Shown one piece after another: positions 1 to 37,200 of a stretch of DNA of 64,000 nucleotides. The notes under the pieces were generated by a model. It did not search any database. It worked only from the letters and a program-made list of their open reading frames with translations, and was not told where the DNA came from. A program made the translations under genes and the position numbers. The DNA is from Pagrus major (Eukaryota > Chordata > Actinopteri > Spariformes > Sparidae). Location: contig NC_133223.1 of NCBI RefSeq assembly GCF_040436345.1, positions 30,367,493-30,431,492 on the forward strand, written 5' to 3'. Numbering within the stretch: the stretch's first letter is position 1; every line of letters starts with the position of its first letter.

Positions 1-980
1 ATATATTTGTTTTACATAGATAATCTCATTGAAAAGTGGCTCCGATAGTGATCGTTGGTGTTTGATCTTTGTCGCTCACAAAGCAGCGGACACAACGTCG
101 ATGGTAGGAATAAATATGACGCACAATACGGAGCCACAGAAGTCACAAATGTCAATAACGGACTACCTGATGAGTCAGAAGTTTAGTTTAGTACAAAGTT
201 TAAATGACAGAATAATTTACAGATATAAGATGTAACATTTCTGCATTAAAATGTCTAAAAACGACTTCACCTTTTCATGTATTTTGTTGAGTTGTGTAAT
301 TTCATTATCCAGAATGTTTCCAATAATGTTCAAACGAGAGATTATTCAAGCTAGCGGTGCGTTTTATATCCGGCTTAGCGAAGTTTGTGAATGAGACAAA
401 AGTTAAAGGTCATTTTTAAATAACAGAATGCATCTACAAAAACATAAAATGCGTTAGTGACGTTAACGTTAACTAGCAGTAGTTACACTAACTAGCGTTA
501 GAGACATTAATGTCAACTATCGTAGTGACATTAATGTTAAAACACATTTCCCCTCCAGCTCCAGTCAGCAGTCACCTCCGTGGGTCGCTGCTGCAGTCAG
601 GTTGATAAACAGGAGTGAAGATCCCCAAAATGAAAAAGAAATCTCTGACCTCCAGATTAAAGCAGAATCCGATGTGGTTTTGGGTGTTTATTCCTCCAAG
701 TGTGGCTCTACCCGACTCTCTCCTCTACGGTATGTATGTTTATGTAGATTCAAATAATTCAACTTTCTCTTCTGACACACAAGAAGTCAGTTATTTATTA
801 GACACTTGTTGATAAATGCTCTGAACTTATTTAAGTCGTGACAGTACGGGTCACTACCACAATACAAAACAAGCAGTGAGGACGTTCGTCATCTTCTCTG
901 TATCAATAAAGTAGTTGTTACATGTTCAGTACTGTTAAATGCAGATGTGACTGGTCTTGACACTGAAATGCATTCAGATG
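1..980. other. gene-free left end with one dispersed repeat
   Basis: No coding exon with homology could be recognised. About 565-660 resembles 25,545-25,645 (shared CTGCTGCAGTCAGG and GATAAACAGG blocks), so it belongs to a dispersed repeat. Around 455-545 there is a short run of imperfect TTAACGTTAACTAG-like units. A 65-codon open frame at 615-812 overlaps the repeat and is not supported as a gene. Confidence 0.5.
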
Positions 981-986
981 TTTATT
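981..986 (-). terminator. stat1: candidate polyadenylation signal of the stat1-like gene
   Basis: TTTATT on the plus strand is AATAAA on the transcribed strand, about 380 nt beyond the stop codon at 1367-1369. It is the clearest canonical signal downstream of the last exon and would give a short 3' UTR. Confidence 0.45.
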
Positions 987-1366
987 TTCATAAACAAAAG
1001 TGAAGCAAAATCTACAGTACAGGATTGTGTTTATGCCCAAAACATCAGGATTTTCATTTTCAAGTCAGCCTGTGCAAATATTCAACTGGAAAATGATTAT
1101 CTACTATAAAAATGAAGCAGTCATGACCCACAAACAAACAGCTTTCAGATAACTTTGAAACAGAACAGTAGAAAAACATTCGTACATCGTCACAATATAT
1201 ACATTTGGTAAGTAGCTATACACGCTTTTTGTACGTCATTATCAATATCACACTCATACGTAGCAAATCATTGGTTTTATAACATTCATTCGCTGTACTG
1301 TCAGTGCACTTGTTGCTTTTTTCTGTATTTTGTGCAGTAATACTGACGCAATGAGCCGGCACATCT

Positions 1367-8587
<7,221 letters not shown>

Positions 8588-8890
8588 GACTGTAAAACAC
8601 ATGTGGTGTTATGACAAGACAATAACACCGCGAGTAAATTACGCTATTACGTTTTTTTAGGATTAACTATGAGCTGCTAGCTTAATTAAAAAGTTAAGCT
8701 AGCACTTGCGACTAGTTAGCTAACGAATGTTACTTGGAAATAAGCTGAAATACGCGTCTTAAAACGAAACTGTCGCCTTATAAACGCACTATAGTTTTAT
8801 CTTTTATATTTCCTTGCATTTAATAAGCTATTCTTACCTCGTGTCTGTGGTTATTGTTGTTTATCGGTGAGCAAAGAGCCGCTGTTGTCT
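8588..8890 (-). other. stat1: stat1-like 5' UTR, non-coding exon 1 and first intron
   Basis: Reading the minus strand, the ATG exon starts at 8589 directly after a pyrimidine-rich acceptor ending in ACAG, two bases before the ATG. A matching donor (GAG|GTAAGAA) ends an upstream non-coding exon at 8838, giving a 248-bp first intron (8590-8837). The 5' limit of exon 1 is not visible; about 8,890 is a guess. A non-coding first exon is usual for STAT1 genes. Confidence 0.6.
8760..8771. promoter_or_regulatory. ISRE-like motif in stat1-like intron 1
   Basis: The plus strand reads TAAAACGAAACT, which matches the interferon-stimulated response element core GAAANNGAAACT at all but its first base. It lies in the first intron, about 70 bp downstream of the non-coding exon. 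STAT1 genes are commonly interferon-inducible, so the position is sensible, but short motifs like this also occur by chance. Confidence 0.35.
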
Positions 8891-9619
8891 CAAAACAACT
8901 TCACTGTCTTACTGACAGGGGGGGAAGGAGGAGGGGCTCGTTTTATCCACCGGCTCGCCCACACACCGTGTGATTTACCGAGAAAGTCGTCCGGACGTGC
9001 GGTGTCAAGTCAGCCGGTGCTTACGCAGTGCGGGTTTCCGGGGTTTTTTTTTACACACCAAAATATAAGTCGTGTTTTATACAGTTGATATACACGAACG
9101 ATTTGTGGGTTTTACACTGGGGAGGTTGTGTTTATGTAATTAAAAACTTAGCTGTTTGGCTTCCGGCTTCTTTTCCGGTCGGTGTCGAGTGTTATATTCA
9201 ACAGCTTATGTTAATAATGGCAGACATTAAAAACAATAATCACTTTATCACCATTTAAATGTGAACAATTATACATTTACACACCTTCATCAATATAAAT
9301 GATGTAATAATACAAACTTGAAATATTTATTTTGTCCATAAGTGAATAAAGAAGCTGCTCTCTGAGGAAATTAAGGTCCCAGAACACTGTGTGAAGCTAG
9401 AAAGGTGGCAGGGTCCGCCACAAATACACAAAAGGAAAACTTTCTTCCCTCAAACTACACGGCATTTCCATTTTATGACACCATCTACTCCATTACATAT
9501 CAGATGGAAATATCTTGCTTTCTTTTGCAGCCACTAGTTAAGTGTTTTTCAGATTAAGATTTGATTACTTGACAAATAATTACAAAAAGCCCCAACATAA
9601 ACTGGCTATGAGCTTTAAA

Positions 9620-9710
9620 GCATGTTAGCCTTTTCTAGTAGTGACCCAAAATAAAGTTATGAACCTGAAAAAGAGCAGAATATGTCTCCTTTAAAAGCTG
9701 AGCTCACTTC
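9620..9710. repeat. dispersed repeat, copy 1
   Basis: The block CAGAATATGTCTCCTTTAA, with upstream CCCAAAATAAA and TTATGA, is shared with 19,550-19,625 inside stat4. About 70-80 bp align by eye, with few mismatches. It looks like the end of a dispersed transposable element. Confidence 0.6.
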
Positions 9711-10574
9711 CCTTTTCTTCCATTTTGATTTTCTCCTTTAAATCTGTGTTAGATGTTTGTATTTCTTCTGTAAAGTTGCCCCCTGACCTCATGAGGACTG
9801 GACTGAATCCTCCTCCTCCTCCTCATTGACATCCTCACCCTCCTTAAAAGACCTCAGTCGGTCCACATCCGTCTGTTTTGCAACACAGACCTGGAAAGGA
9901 ACTTCCGGACGACACGAGACGAGTTTAGACTGGAATTAAAACAAAGCTGGGAACTTTCTTATGTCACACTTTTATTATTCCCTGTGGCGACTAGAGACTT
10001 ATCTTTCCAGCTTTTAAACAGCTTGTACTTCACCTGATGTGAACCACATTAGACAACTTTCATGTCTTTATCTTTTAAAACCTTTTGTCAGGACTGTTGT
10101 ACTTCTAAATTCCACATTTTTAGCTTTAACCAACACTCTTAACCTCCAAATATTCAATTGACGATAATGCAAGACCAAGAAAAAGCTAAATAGTCTAATG
10201 TTAGAACTTGTTTGTGAGAAGTTTTGCTGAGAAAATACTTCAGATCATATCACAGACTAGTCTGGACAAATGTAACTCAGAACAGATCCATCCCTGTTGG
10301 TTTGCACTGATGACAGCAGTGTTGTATTGAAATGCATCAGGCTCTGCAGTGTCTGCTGAAAAATGTATGAAAAGCGAGGCTTCCTGCAATGTTTCAGATG
10401 TGATCAGTGCTTCAAATTTAAAAAGAGATTATTGTTTTTGGCCCCAAACAAGAAAGATTAAAAAGTCAGTTCTCAACCTGAATCCACGGCACTAAAATCT
10501 ACAAAACAAAGCATGAATTAAAGGATTTCTGTCCAAGCAAGATACAGAAACAACTTTACACCCCGGCCCTTAAA

Positions 10575-10925
10575 TCACAGCTCAGGCTTCCTGATAGATT
10601 TTACACTCTTATCACTTGTCTATAAAGCGCTAAAGGATCTTGGACCTGCATACATCTCTTGTTACGAAGCATCCGGACCCCTCAGGTGATCTGGAACAGG
10701 TTCACTCAACCAAGTGAGATGACGCAGCTTTTAGTTTTTATGCTCCTCACCTGTGGAACAAACTTCCTGAATACCTGAAGTCTTTTAATCTGTATTTTCT
10801 TGCTTCTGTTTTTGCTGTCTTTTAAAATGCATTATTAACATTATCCTCATGTTTGGATGCATTTCTTTGTCTCTGTAAAGCACTTTGAAATGTCGAAACA
10901 GTGCTGAATAAATACACTTCCCTTG
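10575..10925 (+). mobile_element. decayed non-LTR retrotransposon (LINE, L2-like) 3' end
   Basis: The plus strand can be read as the broken C-terminal tail of a reverse-transcriptase ORF (fragments such as ALKDLGPAYIS), then a stop-rich stretch. It ends with CTGTAAAGCACTTTGAAATG, a tail typical of fish LINE-2-type elements. Stops and frameshifts interrupt it; it is a dead fragment. The family name is from recollection of such tails, not from a search. Confidence 0.5.
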
Positions 10926-11497
10926 CCTAATAGTTAGTTATTAATGATCTACAACAGAGATCATTTAGGTTGAAGTTCATGAGGCGAAGTGCTCTGCTTC
11001 ATTTCCTCACAGAAATATTACCACAACCACCCACCCTCCACTCTCCGGGAGTCACGTGGTTCTCGACAAACTCAAGAACAGGCGTGTGCAGATAAGTTTC
11101 ATCCAGCTGCAGGAAGATTTACATCCGGCTGCCTCCAAAATAAAAGCTCTGTGAACATCTGCTGCTGTGCCTCATTGTGGGCTGCAGGTGGCAGACGAGC
11201 TGAGACCAGTGATGCAGAAATTACAAGCACATGACAACAGCAGTCAAAATAATCATGTTTAAAAGTGTTTTATATACAATACAGGCCGTGTAGAAAACCA
11301 GTCAAGAGGTACAAAACTCTTAGAACAATTGTGAATATAAAAAAAAACAATAAACAACAGTTCACGAATCCAATAAAGCCACAAAGACAGAAGATTCTGC
11401 TTCATTACAATCAAGAGGTCAGGGCAGAATGAAAACTCTGTCGGGGGAAACATTCAAGGAACCTTTGAGCAAGAAATGCTGCATGTTTCAACTCGCT

Positions 11498-28800
<17,303 letters not shown>

Positions 28801-29035
28801 TCAAGTATCTTTGTATTATTTAATGTACAACATGTATCCTGTATTAGTTCTGGTTCTGCTGTCCTCTATCCTCTGCTGGTTACCTGAGTCGTCTCTGCTC
28901 GGCTGCTCAGTCTCGTCTCATTCACCACGTGCACTTGTTGCTCTCTCTGACTTTCGCTTCATAGTGGAAGTCAGTTCAGGAAGCGACCTCATTTACTCTC
29001 AGTGGGCAGGTACTCAGAAACACACCCATCCAATC

Positions 29036-29037
<2 letters not shown>

Positions 29038-29126
<89 letters not shown>
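29038..29126. repeat. compound (AC)n-(AG)n microsatellite
   Basis: About 67 bp of AC repeats run directly into about 22 bp of AG repeats, some 270 bp upstream of the stat4 ATG on the transcribed strand. Confidence 0.95.
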
Positions 29127-29284
29127 TGGTGAGACAGGAATAAGGTATCCTTTTACTGGTAATGTGTCAGCGTGTATTATTACTTCCTGTTGCTCACCTT
29201 TAAAAGAAATGTTGATTCACTGTTATGTCATATATTCATCAACACGCGGATTGTTTCAGTTTGTTTTTTCCGCCTGTCAATCAA

Positions 29285-29960
29285 AGTGTTCCCTCAAGGT
29301 TCCCTGAAGGTTAACCCTCAGGGAACCTTAAGGGAGTACTGAAGGTTTTAATGCTGGGATTTTATTCATGTGACTGTATTTATGTATTTATTTTTCTTTA
29401 TGTTTGTTTTGGCTCTTTTTTAAGAAGAACCTTCAGAAAATGTTCCCTGAAGTTCCTGTGAGGGTCATTTTTGTGTGAAATGTTGAAAGAACCTCTAAAT
29501 GTTTAACAAAAACATTTCCTAAAGGTTATTTTTTAAAAAGAACCAAAGGCTATAAACCGACATAAAAACAGTAACATGAATAAAATCCTAGCACAAAGGT
29601 AACCTTCAGGAAACGTTCCCTAAAAATGCTTTCAAGGTTTCACAAAAATAGCCCTCAGAAAACCTTTAGGGAACAATCCTTCAAGGTTCCCTGAGGGCTC
29701 ATTTTTTCACCTTTAAAGAAAGTTTTACGCTCTTTTTAAAAATAACCTTTAGGGAACATTCCCTAAGGGTTACCAGGAGGTTATTGTTCAAATACCTTTA
29801 CAGAGCCTTTAGAAAATGTTCCCTCTAGATTTAGACGACTCTCATGGGAACATTCCCTGAAAGCTCTGTGAAAGTTGTTTTTGTCAAACCTTTAAACAAC
29901 ATTTAGGGGAATTTCCTTGAAAGTTGCTGATTAATGTTGGTTAATGTTGAAAACCCTTTA
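29285..29960. repeat. degenerate TTCCCTGAAGGTT-type repeat array
   Basis: Words such as TTCCCTGAAGGTT, CCCTCAGGGAACCTT and AACCTTTAGGGAACA recur many times in both orientations over about 675 bp. There is no fixed period. It looks like an old array of short palindromic units. Confidence 0.6.
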
Positions 29961-31181
29961 GTTAATGTTCCCTCACGGTTTCTGTAATTAAGATTCTGTA
30001 GTGCAGCGAACTCGATGAATTAATGTCTGAAAGGTTTTTTCTTTTTCCATTCGAAGATGGAAGGAAATAACTGTTTTCTTGTCCTGTTGGGTTAACTTAC
30101 TTGAATATGTTTGAACAACAGTGTCAGAAATATAAGAATTTGTTTCATTTTCATTTTGTTCAGGAATTAAAGTATATCATCTGAATTAAAAATTAGTTAA
30201 TTGTCAGATGAAATTACAATAAAAAACAGAGGTTTTCTCATCATTATGAATCATGACTTAAAATTAGCAAGAAGATCTTTTAATGATGAGATATTGTTGT
30301 ATTTTTTTTTATCTATGAGATAAAGATTTTATGATTAAAGCGAGGTAAAAACTGTTATTTTATGAGACACTTAGTCTCTGTTCTTTTCTTTGTTTTTCTT
30401 CTCTCACTGGCAGCACAGAAGTAAAAGATTGCTTCACACTGAATGCGACCAGAAAATGAAAGTTCACAGACCACATAATACTTGATAACAGGAAACTGCA
30501 GCAATTCCATGTTATGACGAACAAGTAATAGCAAGAACAAATCATTTTGGTCACAGTGAGCTAAATATATATGGTGCTATTCACTCCGGTTCACATTAAA
30601 TGAAAGTTATGCTCAGTTTGCCTCTTTAAATGAATTTAATGTCAAATTAAAAATGCAGATTTTCTGGATTATATCTGACACTATTATAAATTATTTATTA
30701 ACTATCAGTGGTGGAATGTAAATACATTTAGACAAATACTGAACATACAAATTCAAGGTAGTTGTAGCCTATTTATTTACTCGAGTGTAATACTAGTACT
30801 CCACTACATATCAGAGGTCAATATTGTCCTTTTTGCTCCTCCGCATTTAACTTACAGCTTTAGTTACTGGTTCTTTTGCAGATTACAATTTTAATTACAC
30901 TTCCTGTCCAAAATTATCCTATTTCTTAATCTTAAAGTCAAGAATTAGGAGCTGCAATCACTTTTTGGCAAGTGGAAAACTGCACGTTGCTCTTTGTATT
31001 GGTCCTTTACGGGTATTTTAGCAGGTAAAACAGACTCTGAGGGCTATAAACAGTCCCTCATGAATGAAATGAAGTCTGTTTGAGGATTTTCATAAAGTAA
31101 AAAAGACTTTATGGGCTGTTTTTTATCAATCTGAGGCATAAATAACCTCTAAAAAGCTGACTCTGGTTGTTCCCCTCCAGT

Positions 31182-31195
31182 CCAGCAGGTGGCAG
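31182..31195. promoter_or_regulatory. CTCF-like motif upstream of wdr75
   Basis: CCAGCAGGTGGCAG fits the core CTCF consensus well. It is about 90 bp upstream of the wdr75 ATG. The context, with a GAAGAAGAAG run after it, resembles a dispersed fish repeat, so the site may have been brought by a transposable element. Confidence 0.45.
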
Positions 31196-31280
31196 TAAGG
31201 CGCCTGTAAACAACCTCTAATAAACACAGCGAAGAAGAAGCAGCGGCGGGTCAGAGGTCAAAGTTGACTCCGGTGAAAAC

Positions 31281-34200
31281 ATGGTTGAACACGGGGACAT
31301 CCGCGTGGTTCACCGAGGTGGCAGTAAAATAAACTTCAGGAAGCCTGTCATCACCAGCGATTCAAAGTGAGTTTGTGTTTTCGTGTCGATAATGTTTATT
31401 TTCCGGCCGGAAGTCATTCTCGCGTTTTCTGCAGGTTTTTATCAGCCGGAGAGCTTCAGCCGGTGCTAGCCGTTAGCATTAGCATCACAAGCCGCCAGCT
31501 AACACAGTTGTTGATATTTCTGTTACTGCTTAGAAAAGAGGTATCTAAAGTTTGTCCCACACTTTGTAACGATAACTTTAATGTCTCACATACAGTCTGG
31601 CCTCTCTGGGATAATCTAGTCCAGGTTTGAGAAAGCTAAGTGAGGTGGTTTTTGATAGGGACCTGCTCCAATGTGGTCTAGATATGAAAAAAACAGTGGA
31701 TTCTCCCTTTTTTGCATTTATTCAAATGGAATAAAGGTTTCATGAATCTTAAACTGTGCTCTATAAAATATGTAACCTTTCTGGTACAATCTAGTCCAGA
31801 TTTGACAAGTCCAGGTATAGTAGTTTTCTATCTGGACCTGGTTTAATGTGGTCTTGTTTTGAAAAAAATAGCAAAATCTTGCTTTTCTCCCACATTTTCT
31901 TAAATAGATTAAAGGTTTCCTAAATCTTCACCTGTGTCTGAAAGAGTCTCTGACGTCGCTGAGATAATCTAGTCCAGATTTGACCAGTCTAAGTATATTG
32001 TGTTTTGTTCTGGACCTGGTCCGATGTGCTCTAGAAGTGAAAAAGCATTGAAATCATCCTTTGATATCTATTCTCAATTTTGTGAAAATGCAGCAGTGTT
32101 GAGGCTTTATGACAGTAAGAGGTGCAAAAGACGGCACAGCGATGTAAGTTAAGTTTCCCTGAACTGTCAAATGGGAAAGCTTACTTCAGTGCCGTCTTTT
32201 AATCAGTTATCTGTCAGTTCTTGTGTCGATTTTATCATTTTGTTTCTTCAGATTCCTGCTATGCGCCTCAGGAGAGTGTGTGAAGGTGTTCAGCACCTCC
32301 ACAGAGGAGTGTATCCACGACCTGCGGGGACACACCGACCTGGTGACAGGTGTGCTGATCAAACCCTCCAACCACCTGCAGGTACGTTCATACCACCACA
32401 CTGTTAACGGGATGTAAAGAGTTCAGCTGCAGCTTAGTCAAACAGACGCAATATTAACTTACCTTAAAAAAGGACTTTTTCTTACATTTGTCAAGGGCTA
32501 TTTAAGTGTAACCACCGAATCTCCTCCTGAATCTTATTTTCTCAAAATTAATACAACCTTCCGGCCTCTTCATCTCCAGTTTAGTGATGATTTCTGTGTG
32601 TACAATGTCTAGATTGTATTGTGAAATACAGCAGAGACTCTTTTTCTTTTTATTTGTGGTCCTTTGGATATTTTTGTTGGTGTTGTGCCTCTTAGATGCT
32701 TTTAATGGTACTTCAGTGAAATAAGATGTTTCTGTTTATAATGATGATTTTAATGTGATGATGGGTCCCTGTTTCGTTGCAGGCCTACTCTTGCTCAGCA
32801 GATGGCACTGTCAGACTGTGGGACTTCACAGACGGCATCCTAATCAAAGTACGGCTTCATCCTTCTATTGTTGTTTCTCCTGTCTTATCAGTCAGTGTGT
32901 CATTCGAGTTTGCCCACCACGCTTTCCATTTTCTCTCTGTTTGTACATTGTCGTTGTTTATGTTCTACCAATTACTTTGGAAGTGGACAATATCTGCAAT
33001 TATGCCTCTTCTCCACTACATCTAACTGGCAGCACATGACCAGATAATGAAGGATAAAAAAATACATTTTCAAACATCATTTTGGTCACTCGACCTTTTC
33101 ATGGTGGGTTTAAAATCTAAAATATGCATCAAAACTAACTCTGATTAGACTTTTGTTACAGTCATACACACATTAATCAACTTAAAATCAGCCTCACATG
33201 AATTTGATTGCACATGTTGATTGTTTTTTGACCTGACATGATGTTAGGTAGGTTATTTTGCAGTTAAGGATGAAGGGTCAGGATCAGTTTGTGTTGTCCG
33301 GCTACCATGTGTAACAGCTGTGTGATCTCTTACAGACGTATGTCATCGGATACCCGATTTTCTCCATCCATGCATCTCCACACCATGAAGGAGTCATCTT
33401 CATCGTTACTCCCATGCTGGGTGACAAAAGATCTGGAGGTTTGAAACCTTTTCGATTTTTTCAACAGCTGTATTCTGTTAACTCTGAACGGATTTTGTGT
33501 TATGGAGTTACACAAGTCACTTTCCATTTATAGATCTTAGCTACTTGTGCAGTAACAAAGTTGCAGACAGGTGTACGGGACAGTGCTGGGAAGAAGCAGA
33601 GTACTCGCTGATACCTGATCCGACATTTGAGGCCGTATTGGCAGCATTTCCGATTGTATCAGTATCGGTCAGTAACAACTCTACGTGTTGGTGGACAGTG
33701 TTGGCAACGTCTGTCTGAACCTGAACCTTTACACTCAGTGCCACGTATTTACTCATTCAGCTACATGAGACATAAAAGAGGAGAGTCATAAATAGTAATG
33801 CTGAAATGGTGCCACACAAACTGCAGAGCAGGCTAGCTGGCTTTATTTGTGCAGGAAGATCTCATGATTTATGATTTATGATTAATTAAAGGATCTTAGT
33901 TTTTCACTCAAAAAAGATGTGTGTCCCATCTGTGATACGATAAAAATGTTTGTGTCTGAACAAGATGTAAAGTTAAAGAGATTCCAGACTGTTTGAGCGC
34001 AAATTTAGTTTTTATTTTAAAGTTTTAAGAATATTTTTGATGATCATCGGGATTGCAATTATGTTGGGCAGGATAATTGTGGCATTACATTTTCATATTG
34101 TCCCATGCCTAACCAGAAGTACACCTAAAAGTAGACTATACATGTATTTAAATGTGTATACACTGTATACATACATGTGTGTATGTACTCTATTGGTTAA

Positions 34201-37200
34201 CCAATCAAAGGATGCAATATTCAGCAATTTTCTGATTATTAGAATCAGTTTTTTGCAGCTAAAATAAAGTAATTAAAAATTGCGCTGCTTTGACTCTGAT
34301 GCACCTTGCAACCTGCAAAGTAAGTAAAGTTATCAAATAAACGTAGTGGAGTAAAAAAGTACAGTTTTTGCCTCTAAAATGTAGAGGAGTGGAAGTATAA
34401 AACAAAACATGGAGATACTCAAAGTACAAGTACCAGATTTATTACAGCGTCCTTTTCTTTGAATCTTCCACGAGGAGTCGCTAATCAAATTATTCTCTTG
34501 GGGTCTTTAATGTGTGTGAAGTAGAAACTGGGTGAGAGGTCACTGGGTAAGAATGTGTAATAGGCTCATGTTTGATTGTGTGTGCGTGTGTGTGTGTGTG
34601 TGCGTGTGCGTGTGCGTGTCTGTGTGTGCAGAGTTGTTCCAGCTGGTCGCGGTACATCTGCCACAGAGCGGAGATCAGCTGGTGGAGGCCCGAGAGCTCT
34701 CTGCTGTGCTCACCGACATCAGCTCCAACCCCGCCGCCACCGTCTTCGGCAGAGGGGTACGTTCACTGTCACTACTGTCACCAACACAACATCTGGAGAA
34801 GTTACAAAGTTACATTCCCATGATTGTTAACAAAGGACAATTCAATAAAAAACTTTTTCAAGTAAAGCTAATTGACAGCAGCATTTATTAAAGAGCAGGT
34901 TTCAAATGCAGATTCCTGGTCAGCTTTCCTGTATGTTTGTGATAATAAACAAGTCTTATCCTCCTCACAGGGTGAATATATCGCTTCAGCTAAAGGTTTG
35001 CAGCTGGAGGTCTTCTTCTTCAAGAAGCAGAAGGCATACAGGTGAGCCGCAGTGTGAGATCCTTCAGTTAACGTTCAATCAAACTACAAATTATTCACAG
35101 TTCGGATAACAAATTACTAATTTCTCTATTATTAGACACAAAATGTTGTTGTTGTCAAGCGTGAAGTCGTCATGTTGGATAAAGGTCATGAATGTTAAAA
35201 CCCACGATGCTCACAAACCACGAGGTCACGAGGATGTTTGAAAACAAGGGTTTCTGTGGTTCCTGTTCTTAAGTATGATCTTGATAGATCTCTAAAAAAT
35301 TCAAATCAAATTCATGTAGAGTTGTTAAAGAAGTCTGAGGCACTCGAGAGGATCCACAAATTGAAGACTAGCACAGGGACACAATTTTCCCCACCCAAGC
35401 TGCACTTTTGTTTCATATCCTTCATACTTTTTTTGCCAGTATAGATGTGCAATAAATTAAATTTATCTGATAAAATATTCTTTTTAAAAAGTCTTGAATT
35501 TTTAAAAACCTGCAGAAACCCTGAGTAACACCACATCGGGCGGGTTGTTTATAGGTTTTCCCTCAAAGAAGACAACAAGAAGGGAGGCAAGAACACGTTC
35601 ACATGTGTCGCCTGTCATCCAAACGACGACTGCATCGCCACGGGACACGAAGATGGAAAGATTCGCTTGTGGTGAGTGAAGAAAACAACACGACCTTGAA
35701 GCTTCACACTCTCACCCAGTGTTTGGTCATTTTGAACAGTTGTTTAGTCTCCTGCTTGTTTTCCTGATTGATGTACCAGTGAACTCAACTCTCTCATGGG
35801 AAACACCCTGTTCTTTACCTTATTTTTAACCTCTCCTATTCTAAAGTTACCTGTGAGTTTTTAACTGATCATGAACCAGTTTCTATTTGGTGAAAGTTCC
35901 TTGTAGCCGAGTATACTTCCCATTCCTGTTTTTGTAAGGCAGCGTGTGTTTATGAATGTAGAAGTGGAGAAACTTTATTTTTCTTACGTTCATGTTTATC
36001 CTCTCAGGAGAAACTTCAACCACAAGAAGGAGTACACATACTCCACCCTGCACTGGCACCACAGCGCCGTCAGCTCACTGAGCTTCACCCCAGAAGGTAA
36101 AAACATTTAATACTGTCATTCTTCATTCCACTGCAGCTGTTTTAAAGGGACAGTTCACCTCAAAATCAAAAATACACGCTGCTAAATTGGTCATTCTGGC
36201 ACAAAATTAATTATAAAACAGGACAAAATCTCTAGCAAGTCCTTCCTGTCCTGTTCCCGCCTCCTCTTAATGTATATCTGCTTTGTGTCACCAGGCACCA
36301 ACCTGCTGAGTGGAGGCATCGAGTCGGTGCTGGTCCAGTGGAGATACAACCAAGAGAACCAGCGGGACTTCCTGCCTCGTCTGGGAGCTGCCATCACGCA
36401 CATCGCTGTCTCACCTGATGGAGCGCTGTTCTGTACCTCACACAGTGACAACAGTAAGGACCTGTCACCTGTCTTAAACAACGAGACGTGTTATTATAGC
36501 AAGAGTGGGCATAGTTCTGTACATAACTCCTTTTAAAGCTGGCATCTAGTGGCTCTAGCAATTAAACTAACTATTACTTTCCTCTTTCCTCGCTTTCTTT
36601 CAGAGATCACGATCATCCAGAGTTGTGTTAAAGTGTCGGCTGTCATTCAGGGCCTGGTCAAAGGTGGGTACAGACCGGAGGTGGCAACAGCATGAAGACT
36701 GATCATAAACATGTTGCACGACTCGCCGATAATAAAGATATAATCATAAAAAAACAGTTCTTGGAAAGCAGTTGTGCTTCACAGGAGGTCCATGATAGAA
36801 GAATCAGCACGTTCAGTCAAGTTGTTGACACTGATTGTGAAAAAGATGTAGAAAAATAACAAATATCTCTCAAAGACGTTACGTGGACACAAACACTCTG
36901 TAACTGAACTGAAACCATTGTTTTTCACTCTTGTTTCGTCCTCCTGCAGGTGAAAGTGTCGGGACAGACTTGATGATCGACCCACGCAGCAAATCTCTGG
37001 TGCTGAACGGGAAACCAGGTCACCTGCAGTTTTACTCGCTCCAGAGAGACAAACTCCTTTACAACGTAAGCAACTCTGTGGATTGTTTTTGTAGGTTTTT
37101 ATTGGCATGCTGAGCTATGTCAGCACCTGGAATAACATACATGTGGGTACGAGTACTTGAAGAAAACTTAATGTAATTACAAACTAAAGACAGAAGGTCC

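Larger units (their letters stand above)
9100..11240. other. spacer between stat1-like and stat4
   Basis: No exon of either gene and no other gene is recognised here. It holds a dispersed repeat at about 9,620-9,710 (second copy near 19,550-19,625) and a decayed LINE tail near 10,575-10,925. It contains the upstream region of the stat1-like promoter and the downstream region of stat4. The stat4 poly(A) signal is not clear; a weak ATATAAA-type hexamer lies near 11,270. Confidence 0.6.

Noticed and set aside
615-812. 65-codon open frame near the left end
   Set aside because: It overlaps the dispersed repeat, shows no known domain, and the second repeat copy does not preserve the frame.
32740-32765. 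TGATGA words suggesting a box C/D snoRNA in a wdr75 intron
   Set aside because: No matching box D with terminal stem was found at the right distance; they lie too close to the exon 3 acceptor.
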